A stretch of 21,152 nucleotides of DNA from an uncultured Bacilli bacterium (GCA_934725685.1 CAKVBX010000030.1:1-21152); one strand, 5' to 3'. Shown: positions 13,626 to 21,016, counted from the stretch's first letter. Made by a program: numbers and translations. Notes: generated by a model not told the origin, from the sequence alone.

Positions 13626-16199
13626 ATGACAGAACAGGAACATTATGAAGTCAAAGGAATGACCTGTGCTTCGTGCCAGGCGCATGTGGAAAAAGCGGTA
13701 CGGCATTTGCATGGCGTGAAACAGTGCGATGTCAATCTGATGATGAATAGTATGACGGTTAGTTATGATGACAACGTGTCTCCTGCTGAAATCATGGAAG
13801 CCGTTCGAAAAGCTGGGTATGATGCGGAACTTTCTGACAAGAACGGAGAAACACACAAAAGGACAGAAAAAAAAGATACCGGAAAAGAATCGAATAGTGC
13901 TTTGATCCGTCTGATTCTCTCTGTAATTTTGCTCATTCCATTATTTTATATATCCATGGCATTCATGACCATGGAGGAGTGGCATTGGCCGCTAGGAGCC
14001 TTCGGAGAGAATCCGTTCTATATCGGACTCGCCGAAATGATACTCTCATTATGTATCATGTTGTTGAATTACCGGTTTTTCACTTCCGGTCTCAAGGCAC
14101 TGTTCCATGGTGGACCGAATATGGATACCTTGGTTAGTCTTGGAAGTCTGATTGCCTTCCTTTATTCCTTCAGCATGATGTTCGTGATGGCATTCTATGC
14201 CAAGGAAAACGATTGGTCCAAAGTCATGCAATATTCGATGAATCTTTCGTTTGAAACATCCGGTATGGTTCCGACACTGATCAGTGTCGGAAAAACGTTG
14301 GAGGCTTTTACGAAGGGGAAAACGACCTCTGCCATTGAATCGTTGCTTTCGATGGCACCAAAACAGGCATTGGTCATTAAAGACGGGGTAGAACGCCTCA
14401 TCCCGGTCGAGCAGATGAGAGTCGGAGATCTCTATCTTGTGAAACCTGGAGAAACCATTCCTGCTGATGGTGTTGTCAGAGAAGGGAACACCTGTGTGGA
14501 TGAATCCATTCTCACCGGAGAATCCGTCCCAGTCGACAAGAAAGAAGGAGATAGTGTCGCTTCCGGCACCATGAATACCAATGGCACAATTCTTTGCGCT
14601 GCCACAAAGGTTAGGACGGAAACAACACTACATCAGATTGTGAAAATGGTTGAAGAGGCAAGCGGAACCAAGACGAAGATATCTCAGATTGCCGATAGGG
14701 TCGCCGGTGTCTTTGTCCCGGTAGTTCTTTCGATTTCTTTCTTTGTCTTTCTCTTCTGGCTCCTCCTCGGAAAAGACTTCGTTTCCGGGTCTGGTCTCGG
14801 TGTCACCACACTCAGTTATGCGCTCGAACGGGCCATTGCCGTTCTGGTCATTTCCTGTCCCTGTTCTTTGGGACTGGCGACACCGGTCGCCATCATGGCC
14901 GCCAGTGGAAAAGGGGCGAGAAACGGCATCCTTTTCAAGACAGCCTCTTCCATGGAGGAATGCGGCAAGTGTGACTTTGTCGTTTTGGATAAGACCGGTA
15001 CGATCACGACGGGAGAAGTCCAGGTCGGCAGTGTCATTCCCTATGCAGAGGAAAACAAGCTACTCACTGTCGCCTGTTCCCTGGAGTCTCTTTCTGAACA
15101 CCCGTTAAGCAAAGCAGTCTCCCGTTACGGAAAGGAAAAAGGAATCGTACTCTCTTCTCTTTCTTCTTTTCATGCGCTCCCCGGTTCTGGGGTGGAAGCC
15201 GTTGTCGGCGGAAAGCGGTGCTATGGCGGAAATATGAAGATGATGGAAGAAAAAGGCCTTATCACGGATGCGGTGAAAAAGGAAGCTGAGCGGCTTGCCG
15301 ATGAAGGGAAGACGCCTTTATTCTTCGCCGAGGAGAATACTTTGCTTGGCATCATCAGTGTTTTCGATCAGCCGAAGGCGGACAGTAAAGATGCCATCGA
15401 AGGTATGCACCGGGAAGGCATGAAGGTTATCATGCTTACCGGTGACAATGCCCGTACGGCAAAGAAGGTCGCACAGGATGTCGGAGTGGATGCCTATGTC
15501 TCGGATGTGCTTCCGGATGGAAAACTCTCTGTCATCCGGGAACTGAAGAAGTATGGAAAAGTCCTCATGGTCGGAGACGGCATCAATGATGCCCCGGCCC
15601 TCACCTTAAGCGATGTCGGTGTGGCCGTCAGAAAGGGAAGCGATATTGCCATCGATTCGGCCGATGTTGTCCTGATGAAGTCGAGCCTGATGGATGCCCT
15701 GAAAGCCATTCGGCTTTCCAGGCATGCTCTCTATAACATCAAAGAGAATCTGTTCTGGGCATTCTTCTACAATGTCATCATGATTCCGGTCGCTGCCGGT
15801 GTCTTCTCTTCAGTAGGGCTGACCAAGATGAAGCCTTGGATGGGTGCCCTCATGATGTCGTTAAGCTCCCTGACCGTTGTTCTCAATGCGCTGCGGATCA
15901 ATCTCTTCGCCTTGGAAAAACCGAGAAAGGAAAGAAAAGGGAAAGGGCTCCCTCCTTTCCTTAAAGAGAAGAAGGAGACAGAGGCCCTCGTCCTTTCCGT
16001 GCCGGATATGATGTGCGAGAACTGTGTGAAGCATGTCGGCGATGCCCTCCTTTCTGTCAAAGGAGTTCTTTCAGCCGACGTCTCTCTTGATAAGCTTCAG
16101 GCAAAACTGATTGTGGAAAAGGGGACAGATTGTACCAGTCTTCTTGAAGTGCTGAAGAAAGCCGGATATCAAGGCGTTATAATAGATGAAAATGAATGA
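13626..16199 (+). CDS. copA: Copper-exporting P1B-type ATPase
   Basis: An 857-residue membrane ATPase that pumps Cu(I) out of the cytoplasm using ATP. An N-terminal heavy-metal-associated domain carries GMTCASC (Cys14, Cys17). The transmembrane metal site is Cys411-Pro-Cys413 (SCPCSLGLATP). The phosphorylated Asp455 lies in DKTGTIT, and GDGINDAP at 650-657 is the hinge motif. A second HMA domain sits at the C-terminus (about 785-857) with CENC (Cys797, Cys800); many CopA proteins have their HMA domains only at the N-terminus. The start ATG 13626 follows GGAGGAAGG; the frame is open for 12 codons upstream but that stretch is the operator, so it is not coding. First gene of the copA-copZ-csoR operon, controlled by the overlapping CsoR site. 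Confidence 0.95.
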   Translation: MTEQEHYEVKGMTCASCQAHVEKAVRHLHGVKQCDVNLMMNSMTVSYDDNVSPAEIMEAVRKAGYDAELSDKNGETHKRTEKKDTGKESNSALIRLILSVILLIPLFYISMAFMTMEEWHWPLGAFGENPFYIGLAEMILSLCIMLLNYRFFTSGLKALFHGGPNMDTLVSLGSLIAFLYSFSMMFVMAFYAKENDWSKVMQYSMNLSFETSGMVPTLISVGKTLEAFTKGKTTSAIESLLSMAPKQALVIKDGVERLIPVEQMRVGDLYLVKPGETIPADGVVREGNTCVDESILTGESVPVDKKEGDSVASGTMNTNGTILCAATKVRTETTLHQIVKMVEEASGTKTKISQIADRVAGVFVPVVLSISFFVFLFWLLLGKDFVSGSGLGVTTLSYALERAIAVLVISCPCSLGLATPVAIMAASGKGARNGILFKTASSMEECGKCDFVVLDKTGTITTGEVQVGSVIPYAEENKLLTVACSLESLSEHPLSKAVSRYGKEKGIVLSSLSSFHALPGSGVEAVVGGKRCYGGNMKMMEEKGLITDAVKKEAERLADEGKTPLFFAEENTLLGIISVFDQPKADSKDAIEGMHREGMKVIMLTGDNARTAKKVAQDVGVDAYVSDVLPDGKLSVIRELKKYGKVLMVGDGINDAPALTLSDVGVAVRKGSDIAIDSADVVLMKSSLMDALKAIRLSRHALYNIKENLFWAFFYNVIMIPVAAGVFSSVGLTKMKPWMGALMMSLSSLTVVLNALRINLFALEKPRKERKGKGLPPFLKEKKETEALVLSVPDMMCENCVKHVGDALLSVKGVLSADVSLDKLQAKLIVEKGTDCTSLLEVLKKAGYQGVIIDENE

Positions 16200-16214
16200 T
16201 CGGAGGTAAAGAAA

Positions 16215-16445
16215 ATGTCATTGTTCTCTAAGAAACAGGAAGTTCAGATTGAAGGGATGAAGTGCGAAGGCTGTGAAAAGCATATGGAAGAAGCTTTCAT
16301 GAAGATCGAAGGCGTCAAGAGCGTCAAGGCTTCCCATACAGAGAAGAAAGCCGTCGTCAAGAGCAAGAACGGCATCAGTGAGGAAGATGCCAGAAAAGCC
16401 GTTGAAAGCTGCCATAAGACTTTCCTCGGAATCAAGGACCTCTGA
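16215..16445 (+). CDS. copZ: Copper chaperone CopZ-like
   Basis: A 76-residue cytosolic heavy-metal-associated protein with the copper-binding motif GMKCEGC (Cys17, Cys20), which carries Cu(I) to CopA. The fold pattern beta-alpha-beta-beta-alpha-beta fits the whole chain and the length is close to other CopZ proteins (about 70). A third Cys lies near the C-terminus (ESCHKT). It starts 15 nt after the copA stop with a strong GGAGGT ribosome site. Its stop codon abuts the csoR start (TGATTGATG), so the two genes are likely translationally coupled. Confidence 0.9.
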   Translation: MSLFSKKQEVQIEGMKCEGCEKHMEEAFMKIEGVKSVKASHTEKKAVVKSKNGISEEDARKAVESCHKTFLGIKDL

Positions 16446-16448
16446 TTG

Positions 16449-16715
16449 ATGAAGGCTGATCACAAGAAAATCAAGAAACGTCTTTCCATCGCCATGGGGC
16501 AGCTTGCCGGAATCCAGAAGATGATCGATGACGATGCCTATTGCATCGATGTCTCCAATCAGCTTCTCGCTGTCATCGCTGCATTGAAAAAGACCAACGA
16601 TATGGTCGTCGCCGCCCATATCCGTGCCTGTGTCATGGAAAGCAGAGAAGAAGGGAAAGAGGAGGAAAAACTTGCCGAACTTGAAAAGCTGATGGCGAGA
16701 ATGTCTGAGGAATAG
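16449..16715 (+). CDS. csoR: Copper-sensing repressor CsoR
   Basis: An 88-residue all-helical DNA-binding regulator of the CsoR/FrmR family (PF02583). The copper ligands are visible in the expected spacing: Cys32 (DAYCIDV), His57 and Cys61 (AHIRACV). Cu(I) binding lowers its DNA affinity and relieves repression. The C-terminal third is strongly charged. It closes the operon and very probably binds the palindrome at the copA start. ATG 16449 is preferred; an in-frame TTG at 16446 directly abuts the copZ stop and would add one residue. AAGGA lies about 12 nt upstream, so initiation probably relies partly on coupling to copZ. Confidence 0.93.
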   Translation: MKADHKKIKKRLSIAMGQLAGIQKMIDDDAYCIDVSNQLLAVIAALKKTNDMVVAAHIRACVMESREEGKEEEKLAELEKLMARMSEE

Positions 16716-16756
16716 GCTATTCACTTCTATAGCCACCTTCCAAGGCAAGGTTTAGA
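16713..16756. terminator. Possible bidirectional hairpin between csoR and the Vsr-like gene
   Basis: GGCTAT (8-nt loop) ATAGCC is followed by imperfect CCTT/AAGG arms between two convergent genes only 36 nt apart. There is no proper T-tract, so terminator function is uncertain. Confidence 0.3.
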
Positions 16757-17174
16757 TTTCTTCTGTATCCTTTTTCGTTATCATATCGATCTCCCGGAGT
16801 ACGGATGGGAGATCGTTTTTGATTTCGTGTTCCCAGAAGCGGAGCACTCTGTAACCGAGTGCGACAAGCTTTTTCTCTTCTTCCCGGTCTCGCTCTTGGT
16901 TCTTTCTGATTTTGTCGCGCCAGAAATCTTTGTTCGACTTCAGCTGAATATCTGTTTTACCTAAATCATAGCCGTGAAAGAAGTCTCCGTCACAAAAAAT
17001 ACAGATTCTATATTTTGTCAGGACAATGTCCGGATGCCCGGGAAGTGTGGCTACGTTTTTCCGGTAGTGGTATCCTTCCTGATAGAGTGCGTGCCGGAGC
17101 ATCACCTCAATGGAAGTGTCCTTTCCCTTGATCCTCGACATATTGTAGGAGACAGTCTTCTCATCTCGTTTCAT
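16752..17174 (-). CDS. Vsr-like mismatch endonuclease
   Basis: A 140-residue protein of the very-short-patch-repair endonuclease family. Vsr nicks DNA beside T:G mismatches that arise by deamination of 5-methylcytosine. Matching features are MSRIKGKDT (12-20), Glu23, LPGHPDIVLTKYR with Asp49, His67, KNQERD and RFWEHE. The zinc-binding Cys of Escherichia coli Vsr are absent, and the HGCFWH motif reads DGDFFH, a variant I recall from many Bacillota. No cytosine methylase is in the window, so it is an orphan here. The frame opens as far back as 17360, but that part is transposase sequence in another frame; ATG 17174 gives the family's normal length. There is no Shine-Dalgarno; an extended -10 ends 7 nt before the ATG. 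The insertion sequence begins 32 nt upstream. Confidence 0.75.
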   Translation of the reverse strand: MKRDEKTVSYNMSRIKGKDTSIEVMLRHALYQEGYHYRKNVATLPGHPDIVLTKYRICIFCDGDFFHGYDLGKTDIQLKSNKDFWRDKIRKNQERDREEEKKLVALGYRVLRFWEHEIKNDLPSVLREIDMITKKDTEEI

Positions 17175-17181
17175 GAGTGTG

Positions 17182-17190
17182 TATATACCA
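17182..17190 (-). promoter_or_regulatory. Extended -10 promoter of the Vsr-like gene
   Basis: Minus strand TGG-TATATA (17190-17182) ends 7 nt before ATG 17174. Any -35 would fall within or at the edge of the insertion sequence end (17206). Predicted transcription start coincides with the start codon. Confidence 0.4.
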
Positions 17191-17220
17191 TAGCAAGTTA
17201 AAAAGTTAGGTATAAGGACA

Positions 17221-18711
17221 TTATTCTGATGGTCCGTCAGATTCCTCGGTCTTCTTTTCCGGAAGGCATTTTTCAGCCAGGGACAATGCGATTCCAAGCT
17301 TCTCAAGGACTGCGTCATGCTCCTTCTTCCTGTTGTGGAGCCGTACCCCGTTTCCGTCATCCGTCACCTTCAGATATTTCATGAGACCGATCAGCGAATT
17401 CCTCGTATATCCGAGCTTCTTCGCCGCAGTCAGCAGTCTCGCATCTATCCTTCCTGCGATCAGCATGCAGAATGACAGACCCTGGATCATGGCATGGTCA
17501 TCGATGTTGAGCCCGGAGAAATCGAGCCCGTTCTTCAGCCTGTCGTAGAATGTCTCGATCTTCCATCTCTTCTTGTAATGTTCATAGACCTGCTTCGCAT
17601 CCAGGTCCTTCCTGTTCGTCGTCAGTACGATGACACCGTAACCGTCCTTCTCCTTCAGGTATTCCTCTTCTGTATAGCCCTTTTTCCCGGCATCGAGTCC
17701 GTGGCGGTATGCGCGGCACAGCCTTTCCGCCTCGGAGCGGTTCACATAGTAGATGAGCCTTCTATTTCCGTCCGCCTTCTCCCTGTATCCGACCAAATCC
17801 GACCTGCCGCCTCCGGAATATAGGAATTCGCTGAGGCGGCCCGGTCTCTTCTTCGTTATTTCCTTATGCCCGCTATGGCTCTTCGGAACGGGTATGATGA
17901 AGAATCCGCCCCTGTCCTCGATCATCTTCAGGTTTTCCTCGGCTGAGAAACCCATGTCGATGAGGATGCATTTCCCCGTGATTTTCCCGATTTCCGCCAT
18001 GAAATCGGAAAAACTCGATTTGTCGAGCATGTATCCCGGATACATCCTGGACGCAAAGGGAAGACCCGTATCAACATCGACTGCGGTCACGAGATTCATG
18101 TAGTCCGAACCCAGGCTCGCCGTCTTGAAGCCCGGAGACGACAGTGAGTTCTCCTCACTGAACGTCGCAATCGGATGGCCGTCCACCGCAATCTCCGAAG
18201 CCGTCTCTGCAGCAAGGCTCTGGAAGCGCGGCATCTTCGATTCCCTTCCGATGAGTTCAAGAAGCTTAGCCATCCTATGATAGCTGAACTTCAGGTCAGG
18301 GAAATCCTTTGCGAAAAGTGACCTTCCGTATAGGGAATCGGCTGCTTTCAGGCCGCAGAACCCATGTGTCGCGTAGATGACGGAAAGGGCAAAGACAAGC
18401 ATGGCCTCATCAGGATTGAAGACCTTCAAGAGAAGTCCGTATTCCTGAACGGAAAGCTTCGAGGCGAGAAGATATTCCCCGTAGTCGAAGCAGGTTATTC
18501 TGTCCTCGGAGCACTTAGAGGAGTTCGGACAGTATCCGACTCCTGGAACAATCTTGCCGAGCAGCTTTCCGGAACTGGTCTTCCATTTTCCTGTCTTCTC
18601 ATCCTTGTGTTGGGAATGGGAGTAGACGTAATAGCCGGATTTGATCTTCTTGACGATCGTCCCCCTCGGCTTCAGGGCCAGAATCTCTGGCGGAACGGTG
18701 TAGTTTCCCAT
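17221..18711 (-). CDS. IS4-superfamily (IS1634-like) transposase
   Basis: A 496-residue DDE transposase. The catalytic triad is visible as Asp177 (IAVDGHP), Asp252 (ILIDMGFSAEEN) and Glu386 in the YREK signature YKKRWKIETFYDRLK, which defines the IS4 superfamily; length and motif context fit the IS1634 branch best. No frameshift or internal stop is seen, so it may be active. ATG 18711 is chosen because GGAG sits about 7 nt upstream; a further ATG at 18729 in frame is less well placed. A TATAAT at 18745-18750 (minus strand) provides the -10. The stop is only about 15 nt inside the left end of the element. Confidence 0.9.
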   Translation of the reverse strand: MGNYTVPPEILALKPRGTIVKKIKSGYYVYSHSQHKDEKTGKWKTSSGKLLGKIVPGVGYCPNSSKCSEDRITCFDYGEYLLASKLSVQEYGLLLKVFNPDEAMLVFALSVIYATHGFCGLKAADSLYGRSLFAKDFPDLKFSYHRMAKLLELIGRESKMPRFQSLAAETASEIAVDGHPIATFSEENSLSSPGFKTASLGSDYMNLVTAVDVDTGLPFASRMYPGYMLDKSSFSDFMAEIGKITGKCILIDMGFSAEENLKMIEDRGGFFIIPVPKSHSGHKEITKKRPGRLSEFLYSGGGRSDLVGYREKADGNRRLIYYVNRSEAERLCRAYRHGLDAGKKGYTEEEYLKEKDGYGVIVLTTNRKDLDAKQVYEHYKKRWKIETFYDRLKNGLDFSGLNIDDHAMIQGLSFCMLIAGRIDARLLTAAKKLGYTRNSLIGLMKYLKVTDDGNGVRLHNRKKEHDAVLEKLGIALSLAEKCLPEKKTEESDGPSE

Positions 18712-18744
18712 AACGTTTCTCCTATACATATCATGTACATAACA

Positions 18745-18750
18745 ATTATA
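18745..18750 (-). promoter_or_regulatory. Transposase -10 box
   Basis: A consensus TATAAT on the minus strand, 33 nt ahead of the transposase ATG. No good -35 is seen, which fits the low expression typical of transposases. Confidence 0.45.
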
Positions 18751-18784
18751 TCAAAAATTATCGTGGGACGGAAGCGGAAACCAA

Positions 18785-18807
18785 AGAAAAAGAGGCTTTT
18801 CAGCCCC
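18785..18807 (-). terminator. Terminator inside the insertion sequence end
   Basis: Minus strand GGGGCT-gaaa-AGCCTC stem followed by TTTTTCTTT, between the right end of the element and the transposase promoter. It would stop transcription entering from the Nudix gene, a common way for insertion sequences to keep transposase expression low, and also serves as the Nudix terminator. Confidence 0.65.
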
Positions 18808-18851
18808 CACAAGGTCGTTTCTTACCTCAGAATCCGATTTATGTACCTAAT

Positions 18852-19262
18852 TCATTGACTCGTCATGATATACTCGAGTGCATCCCTCAGGACTTCTTTG
18901 TCGGAATCGTGGGTGAGAAGGCAGAAAGCCTTCTCTTCCTCTACCCACTCGAGATGATTGACCTCACATTCCTGTGGAATGAGGTGCTCCGTGATCGGCG
19001 TGGCTAGATAGAAAGTCACATCTTTCTGGACGTCCGGAAGAGGAGAATAGGTGATGGTGTGGGAGAACGCAGTATTGAGGGCGACTTCCAGGTTGGTCTC
19101 TTCCCTGATTTCGCGCAAGGCACACTCTTCTGGAGTTTCCCCTTCTTCGATATGTCCCTTTGGAAGGGATATATGGCCGAGCTTCATGAATTCGAGAAGA
19201 ATCATGAGTCTTCCTTTTTCATATCGATAGACGACGGCTCCGTAACTGTATTCCTGCTTCAT
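18852..19262 (-). CDS. Nudix hydrolase, Ap4A-hydrolase-like
   Basis: A 136-residue Nudix enzyme. The box GX5EX7REUXEEXGU is present at 36-58 (GHIEEGE..., REIREETNL; the last Gly is Asn, a tolerated change). The overall pattern, with a YSYGAVVYR start, SLPKGH, and an ITYSPLPDVQKDVTFYLA stretch, matches small bis(5'-nucleosyl)-tetraphosphatases, which split Ap4A into ATP and AMP and limit stress-linked dinucleotides. Length is standard for that group. Start ATG 19262 follows AAAGG about 10 nt upstream and its own promoter at 19287-19315. The insertion sequence ends one base after its stop codon, so the gene is intact. Substrate is inferred from the family. Confidence 0.8.
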   Translation of the reverse strand: MKQEYSYGAVVYRYEKGRLMILLEFMKLGHISLPKGHIEEGETPEECALREIREETNLEVALNTAFSHTITYSPLPDVQKDVTFYLATPITEHLIPQECEVNHLEWVEEEKAFCLLTHDSDKEVLRDALEYIMTSQ

Positions 19263-19286
19263 GATTGCTGCCTTTCTTTTTTTGAT

Positions 19287-19315
19287 AGTATAGCCGAAAA
19301 ATCCTTAAAAAACAA
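19287..19315 (-). promoter_or_regulatory. Nudix gene promoter
   Basis: Minus strand TTGTTT (19315-19310), a 17-bp spacer, and TATACT (19292-19287). The -35 overlaps the T-tract of the upstream terminator, so the Nudix gene is initiated after, and apart from, the transcript that ends there. Confidence 0.55.
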
Positions 19316-19346
19316 AACTCCGCTATACCCGAAGGTATAACGGAGA
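19305..19346 (-). terminator. Strong intrinsic terminator with UUCG tetraloop
   Basis: Minus strand CTCCGTTATACC-TTCG-GGTATAGCGGAG, a 12-bp stem with one wobble or mismatch, followed by TTTTGTTTTTT. The c(UUCG)g loop is unusually stable. It ends transcription from the promoter at 19416-19444 and possibly from the O-antigen-ligase-like gene. Confidence 0.88.
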
Positions 19347-19409
19347 GAGCAAAAGGAATTTTTATGTTGGAACTTATTATCGATTTTAAAGCTTAGGAAT
19401 TCCTAAGAC
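19310..19409 (-). ncRNA. Candidate small RNA of about 100 nt
   Basis: A consensus promoter starts a minus-strand transcript near 19409, and the UUCG terminator ends it near 19310. No ORF with a ribosome site is present. The predicted RNA opens with a hairpin CUUAGG-AAUU-CCUAAG, has an AU-rich single-stranded middle, then a pyrimidine-rich run (UUCCUUUUGCUCUCUCC) complementary to typical ribosome binding sites, then the terminator. This is the layout of a trans-acting base-pairing sRNA. It could instead be an attenuated leader, but the Nudix gene has its own promoter downstream. Confidence 0.45.
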
Positions 19410-19414
19410 GTCTT
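19392..19414. promoter_or_regulatory. Two overlapping palindromes at the sRNA transcription start
   Basis: CTTAGGAATTCCTAAG (19392-19407, 16 bp) and AAGACGTCTT (19405-19414, 10 bp) are both perfect palindromes and share three bases. They cover the predicted start site and first 18 nt of the transcript. They may be an operator, or the first may only be the 5' hairpin of the RNA. Confidence 0.4.
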
Positions 19415-19415
19415 A

Positions 19416-19444
19416 ATTTTACTTTATTTTAAGTTGGTTGTCAA
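19416..19444 (-). promoter_or_regulatory. Consensus promoter in the AT-rich gap
   Basis: Minus strand TTGACA (19444-19439), exactly 17 bp spacer, and TAAAAT (19421-19416), with AT-rich sequence upstream that could act as an UP element. Together with the antiporter promoter it is one of the two best -35 matches in the window, yet no protein gene follows before the terminator. Confidence 0.75.
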
Positions 19445-19630
19445 CACATTTTTTAAAATTCATAAAAAACACAAAAATAACTGTATTTTTAACATATATC
19501 TTCGATTTATTTATTCGTTTCAATGGAAATGTTCGATAAAACGCAACTATAAATTTATTCAGTCTTGTTTTAAATGTTGAAAAGCCTTTGAGATATTATA
19601 TAAAACACGGAATTTTTGGTGCCTGACGGT

Positions 19631-21016
19631 TTATCTCAAATCAAGATTTTCTCCGGGGGTGTAGTTTTCGAAGAAATCCTGATGGACAATAGTATCCTGA
19701 GGACGGTTGGAGACCTGATAGATGGTGACAGCGAGCAGATAGAAGACAAAGACCGGCATTAGATATAGGGTATCATCGAGATAACCGATGACCTCCTGAA
19801 TGATGAGGAAAATCAGGAAAAGAAGCCGATCTGGTGTCTTTTTCTTCATGCTGATGAAATAGACATGGAATTCGAGGAAAAGGAAAGCGAGCAATCCGAA
19901 GACACCGCCGAAGATCATACTCGTGAGGAGAGAATTCCCAGAGAAGGAAATTGAGCCGTTGCTGAGCGTCCTTCTGGCGATGGAGACACCGAGAACTGGG
20001 TTCTTTATGAACTGTTCTATGGATTCCTGGTAGAACGGAAGTCTTCCCTCTGGAATATCCGCAAGCGGATTGAGGGACTTCAGTGCATTCAGAATATTGG
20101 CATTGGCTGTTTTGTTGAAACCGATGAGGAGAATCAATACAGATCCCGTTATCACAAGGAAGGTGAGAACAAGATAGGGATACTTGTTTCCATAGGTCCT
20201 GAACGAGAGGAAAATCAGTGGGACAATAGAGAAAAGGAGCGCAATCAGACCGCTGTAGGAAGAAATCAACAGGATTCCTAGGACGGCATAGAGAAAAATG
20301 ACGAGACTCTGATAGCGTTTTTTTGCAATATTCATGCTGAGGAACGGAAGCGAGAGGGCAAGGAGTGTGCTGGCAGTTGTTCCGTTCATCGCCCAGCCGA
20401 GACGGAACGTGCTCCAAATCAAAGGAGTGACGGAGTTGTCGTAGAAGAGGGAGACGATGATTTCACTGACGATGATGACATCCAGGACACTGACGGTCGA
20501 ACTGAAGTAGGGAAGACTTTCCTCGTTGCCGAGTGTCGTGAAGAAAAAGATGGAGAGAAGGAGAAGACCATATAATGCGAGAATGTAGAGGATTCCGCGG
20601 AAATCGTTGCTTCCGTCTTTTACCATGTTGTAGAGGTAGGACACGAGAAGGACGGAAATAAGAATCAGGAGCGGATAGAAGAGTTCTCCTTTCTGTAGCT
20701 TCGGCTTTCTCAGAATGAGGAAGAGGATGGAGGAAAGAATCAGGGAGATGCCCGTGAGTAGGACTTCCCCGGGGATGCCTTTGAGAAGAAGAGGAGAATC
20801 CGGAAGGACAATATGGAACAGATAAAGTGGAAGATAACATTTCCCTTCCTTGGAAAACAGGGGAAGAAAACAGCATAGCGCATAAAAAACCGCCGGAAAA
20901 TAGACCCGATTGCCAGGGAGAATCCAGCAGAGGAAGGCAAGGACTCCTATCGTGATGGGAAAAAAGGCGGATAAGAGATATTTTCTCGTTTCATCGAGCA
21001 GCATATTGATTTTCAT
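19631..21016 (-). CDS. O-antigen ligase/polymerase-like membrane protein
   Basis: A 461-residue protein with about 11-12 membrane helices. The pattern of a long helical bundle, a conserved GWAMNGTTAS segment, and a periplasmic-type loop with GRLPFYQESIEQFIKNPVLGVSI near residue 320 fits the Wzy/WaaL (PF04932, O-antigen ligase-like) family. In Gram-positive bacteria such proteins polymerise or attach capsule or wall polysaccharides on the outer face of the membrane. No glycosyltransferases or flippase are next to it in the window, so its polymer is unknown. I chose ATG 21016, which follows an extended -10 box by 6 nt; GTG 21046 and ATG 21043 also open the frame without a ribosome site. The hydrophilic C-terminus (about 445-461) is probably cytoplasmic. 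Confidence 0.75.
   Translation of the reverse strand: MKINMLLDETRKYLLSAFFPITIGVLAFLCWILPGNRVYFPAVFYALCCFLPLFSKEGKCYLPLYLFHIVLPDSPLLLKGIPGEVLLTGISLILSSILFLILRKPKLQKGELFYPLLILISVLLVSYLYNMVKDGSNDFRGILYILALYGLLLLSIFFFTTLGNEESLPYFSSTVSVLDVIIVSEIIVSLFYDNSVTPLIWSTFRLGWAMNGTTASTLLALSLPFLSMNIAKKRYQSLVIFLYAVLGILLISSYSGLIALLFSIVPLIFLSFRTYGNKYPYLVLTFLVITGSVLILLIGFNKTANANILNALKSLNPLADIPEGRLPFYQESIEQFIKNPVLGVSIARRTLSNGSISFSGNSLLTSMIFGGVFGLLAFLFLEFHVYFISMKKKTPDRLLFLIFLIIQEVIGYLDDTLYLMPVFVFYLLAVTIYQVSNRPQDTIVHQDFFENYTPGENLDLR

Larger units (their letters stand above)
17206..18850 (-). mobile_element. IS4-superfamily insertion sequence, complete
   Basis: About 1.65 kb bounded by imperfect terminal inverted repeats: TTAGGTA at 17206-17212 and its complement at 18844-18850, with a second matching block ATTCTGA at the same distance on each side, giving 16 matches over 24 positions. 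It holds one intact transposase gene with a promoter and an inward-protecting terminator. No target-site duplication is recognisable at these boundaries, so exact ends are provisional. Base composition looks richer in GC than its surroundings, a sign of transfer. It lies between the Nudix gene (stop 1 nt away) and the Vsr-like gene. Confidence 0.8.
19361..19630. other. AT-rich intergenic region
   Basis: About 270 nt of strongly AT-rich sequence, clearly different from its surroundings. It contains the sRNA promoter and two overlapping palindromes at 19392-19414. No ORF of useful size is supported. The plus strand has a weak TTGAAA-16-TATAAA match around 19577-19604 facing into the antisense of the O-antigen-ligase-like gene. 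No clear terminator for that gene was found here. Confidence 0.5.

Noticed and set aside
17175..17360. N-terminal extension of the Vsr-like frame
   Set aside because: It runs through the insertion sequence end and the transposase gene in another frame; the family starts near the MSRIKGKD motif.
17190..18870. Target-site duplication around the insertion sequence
   Set aside because: The bases next to the inverted repeats (aaaag and ttcat) do not match in any register tried.
19364..19396. Ten-codon plus-strand ORF after AAAAGGAA
   Set aside because: It is too short, lacks a promoter, and lies antisense to the candidate sRNA.
19305..19444. T-box or metabolite riboswitch for the Nudix gene
   Set aside because: No T-box sequence or recognised aptamer is seen, and the Nudix gene has its own promoter after the terminator.
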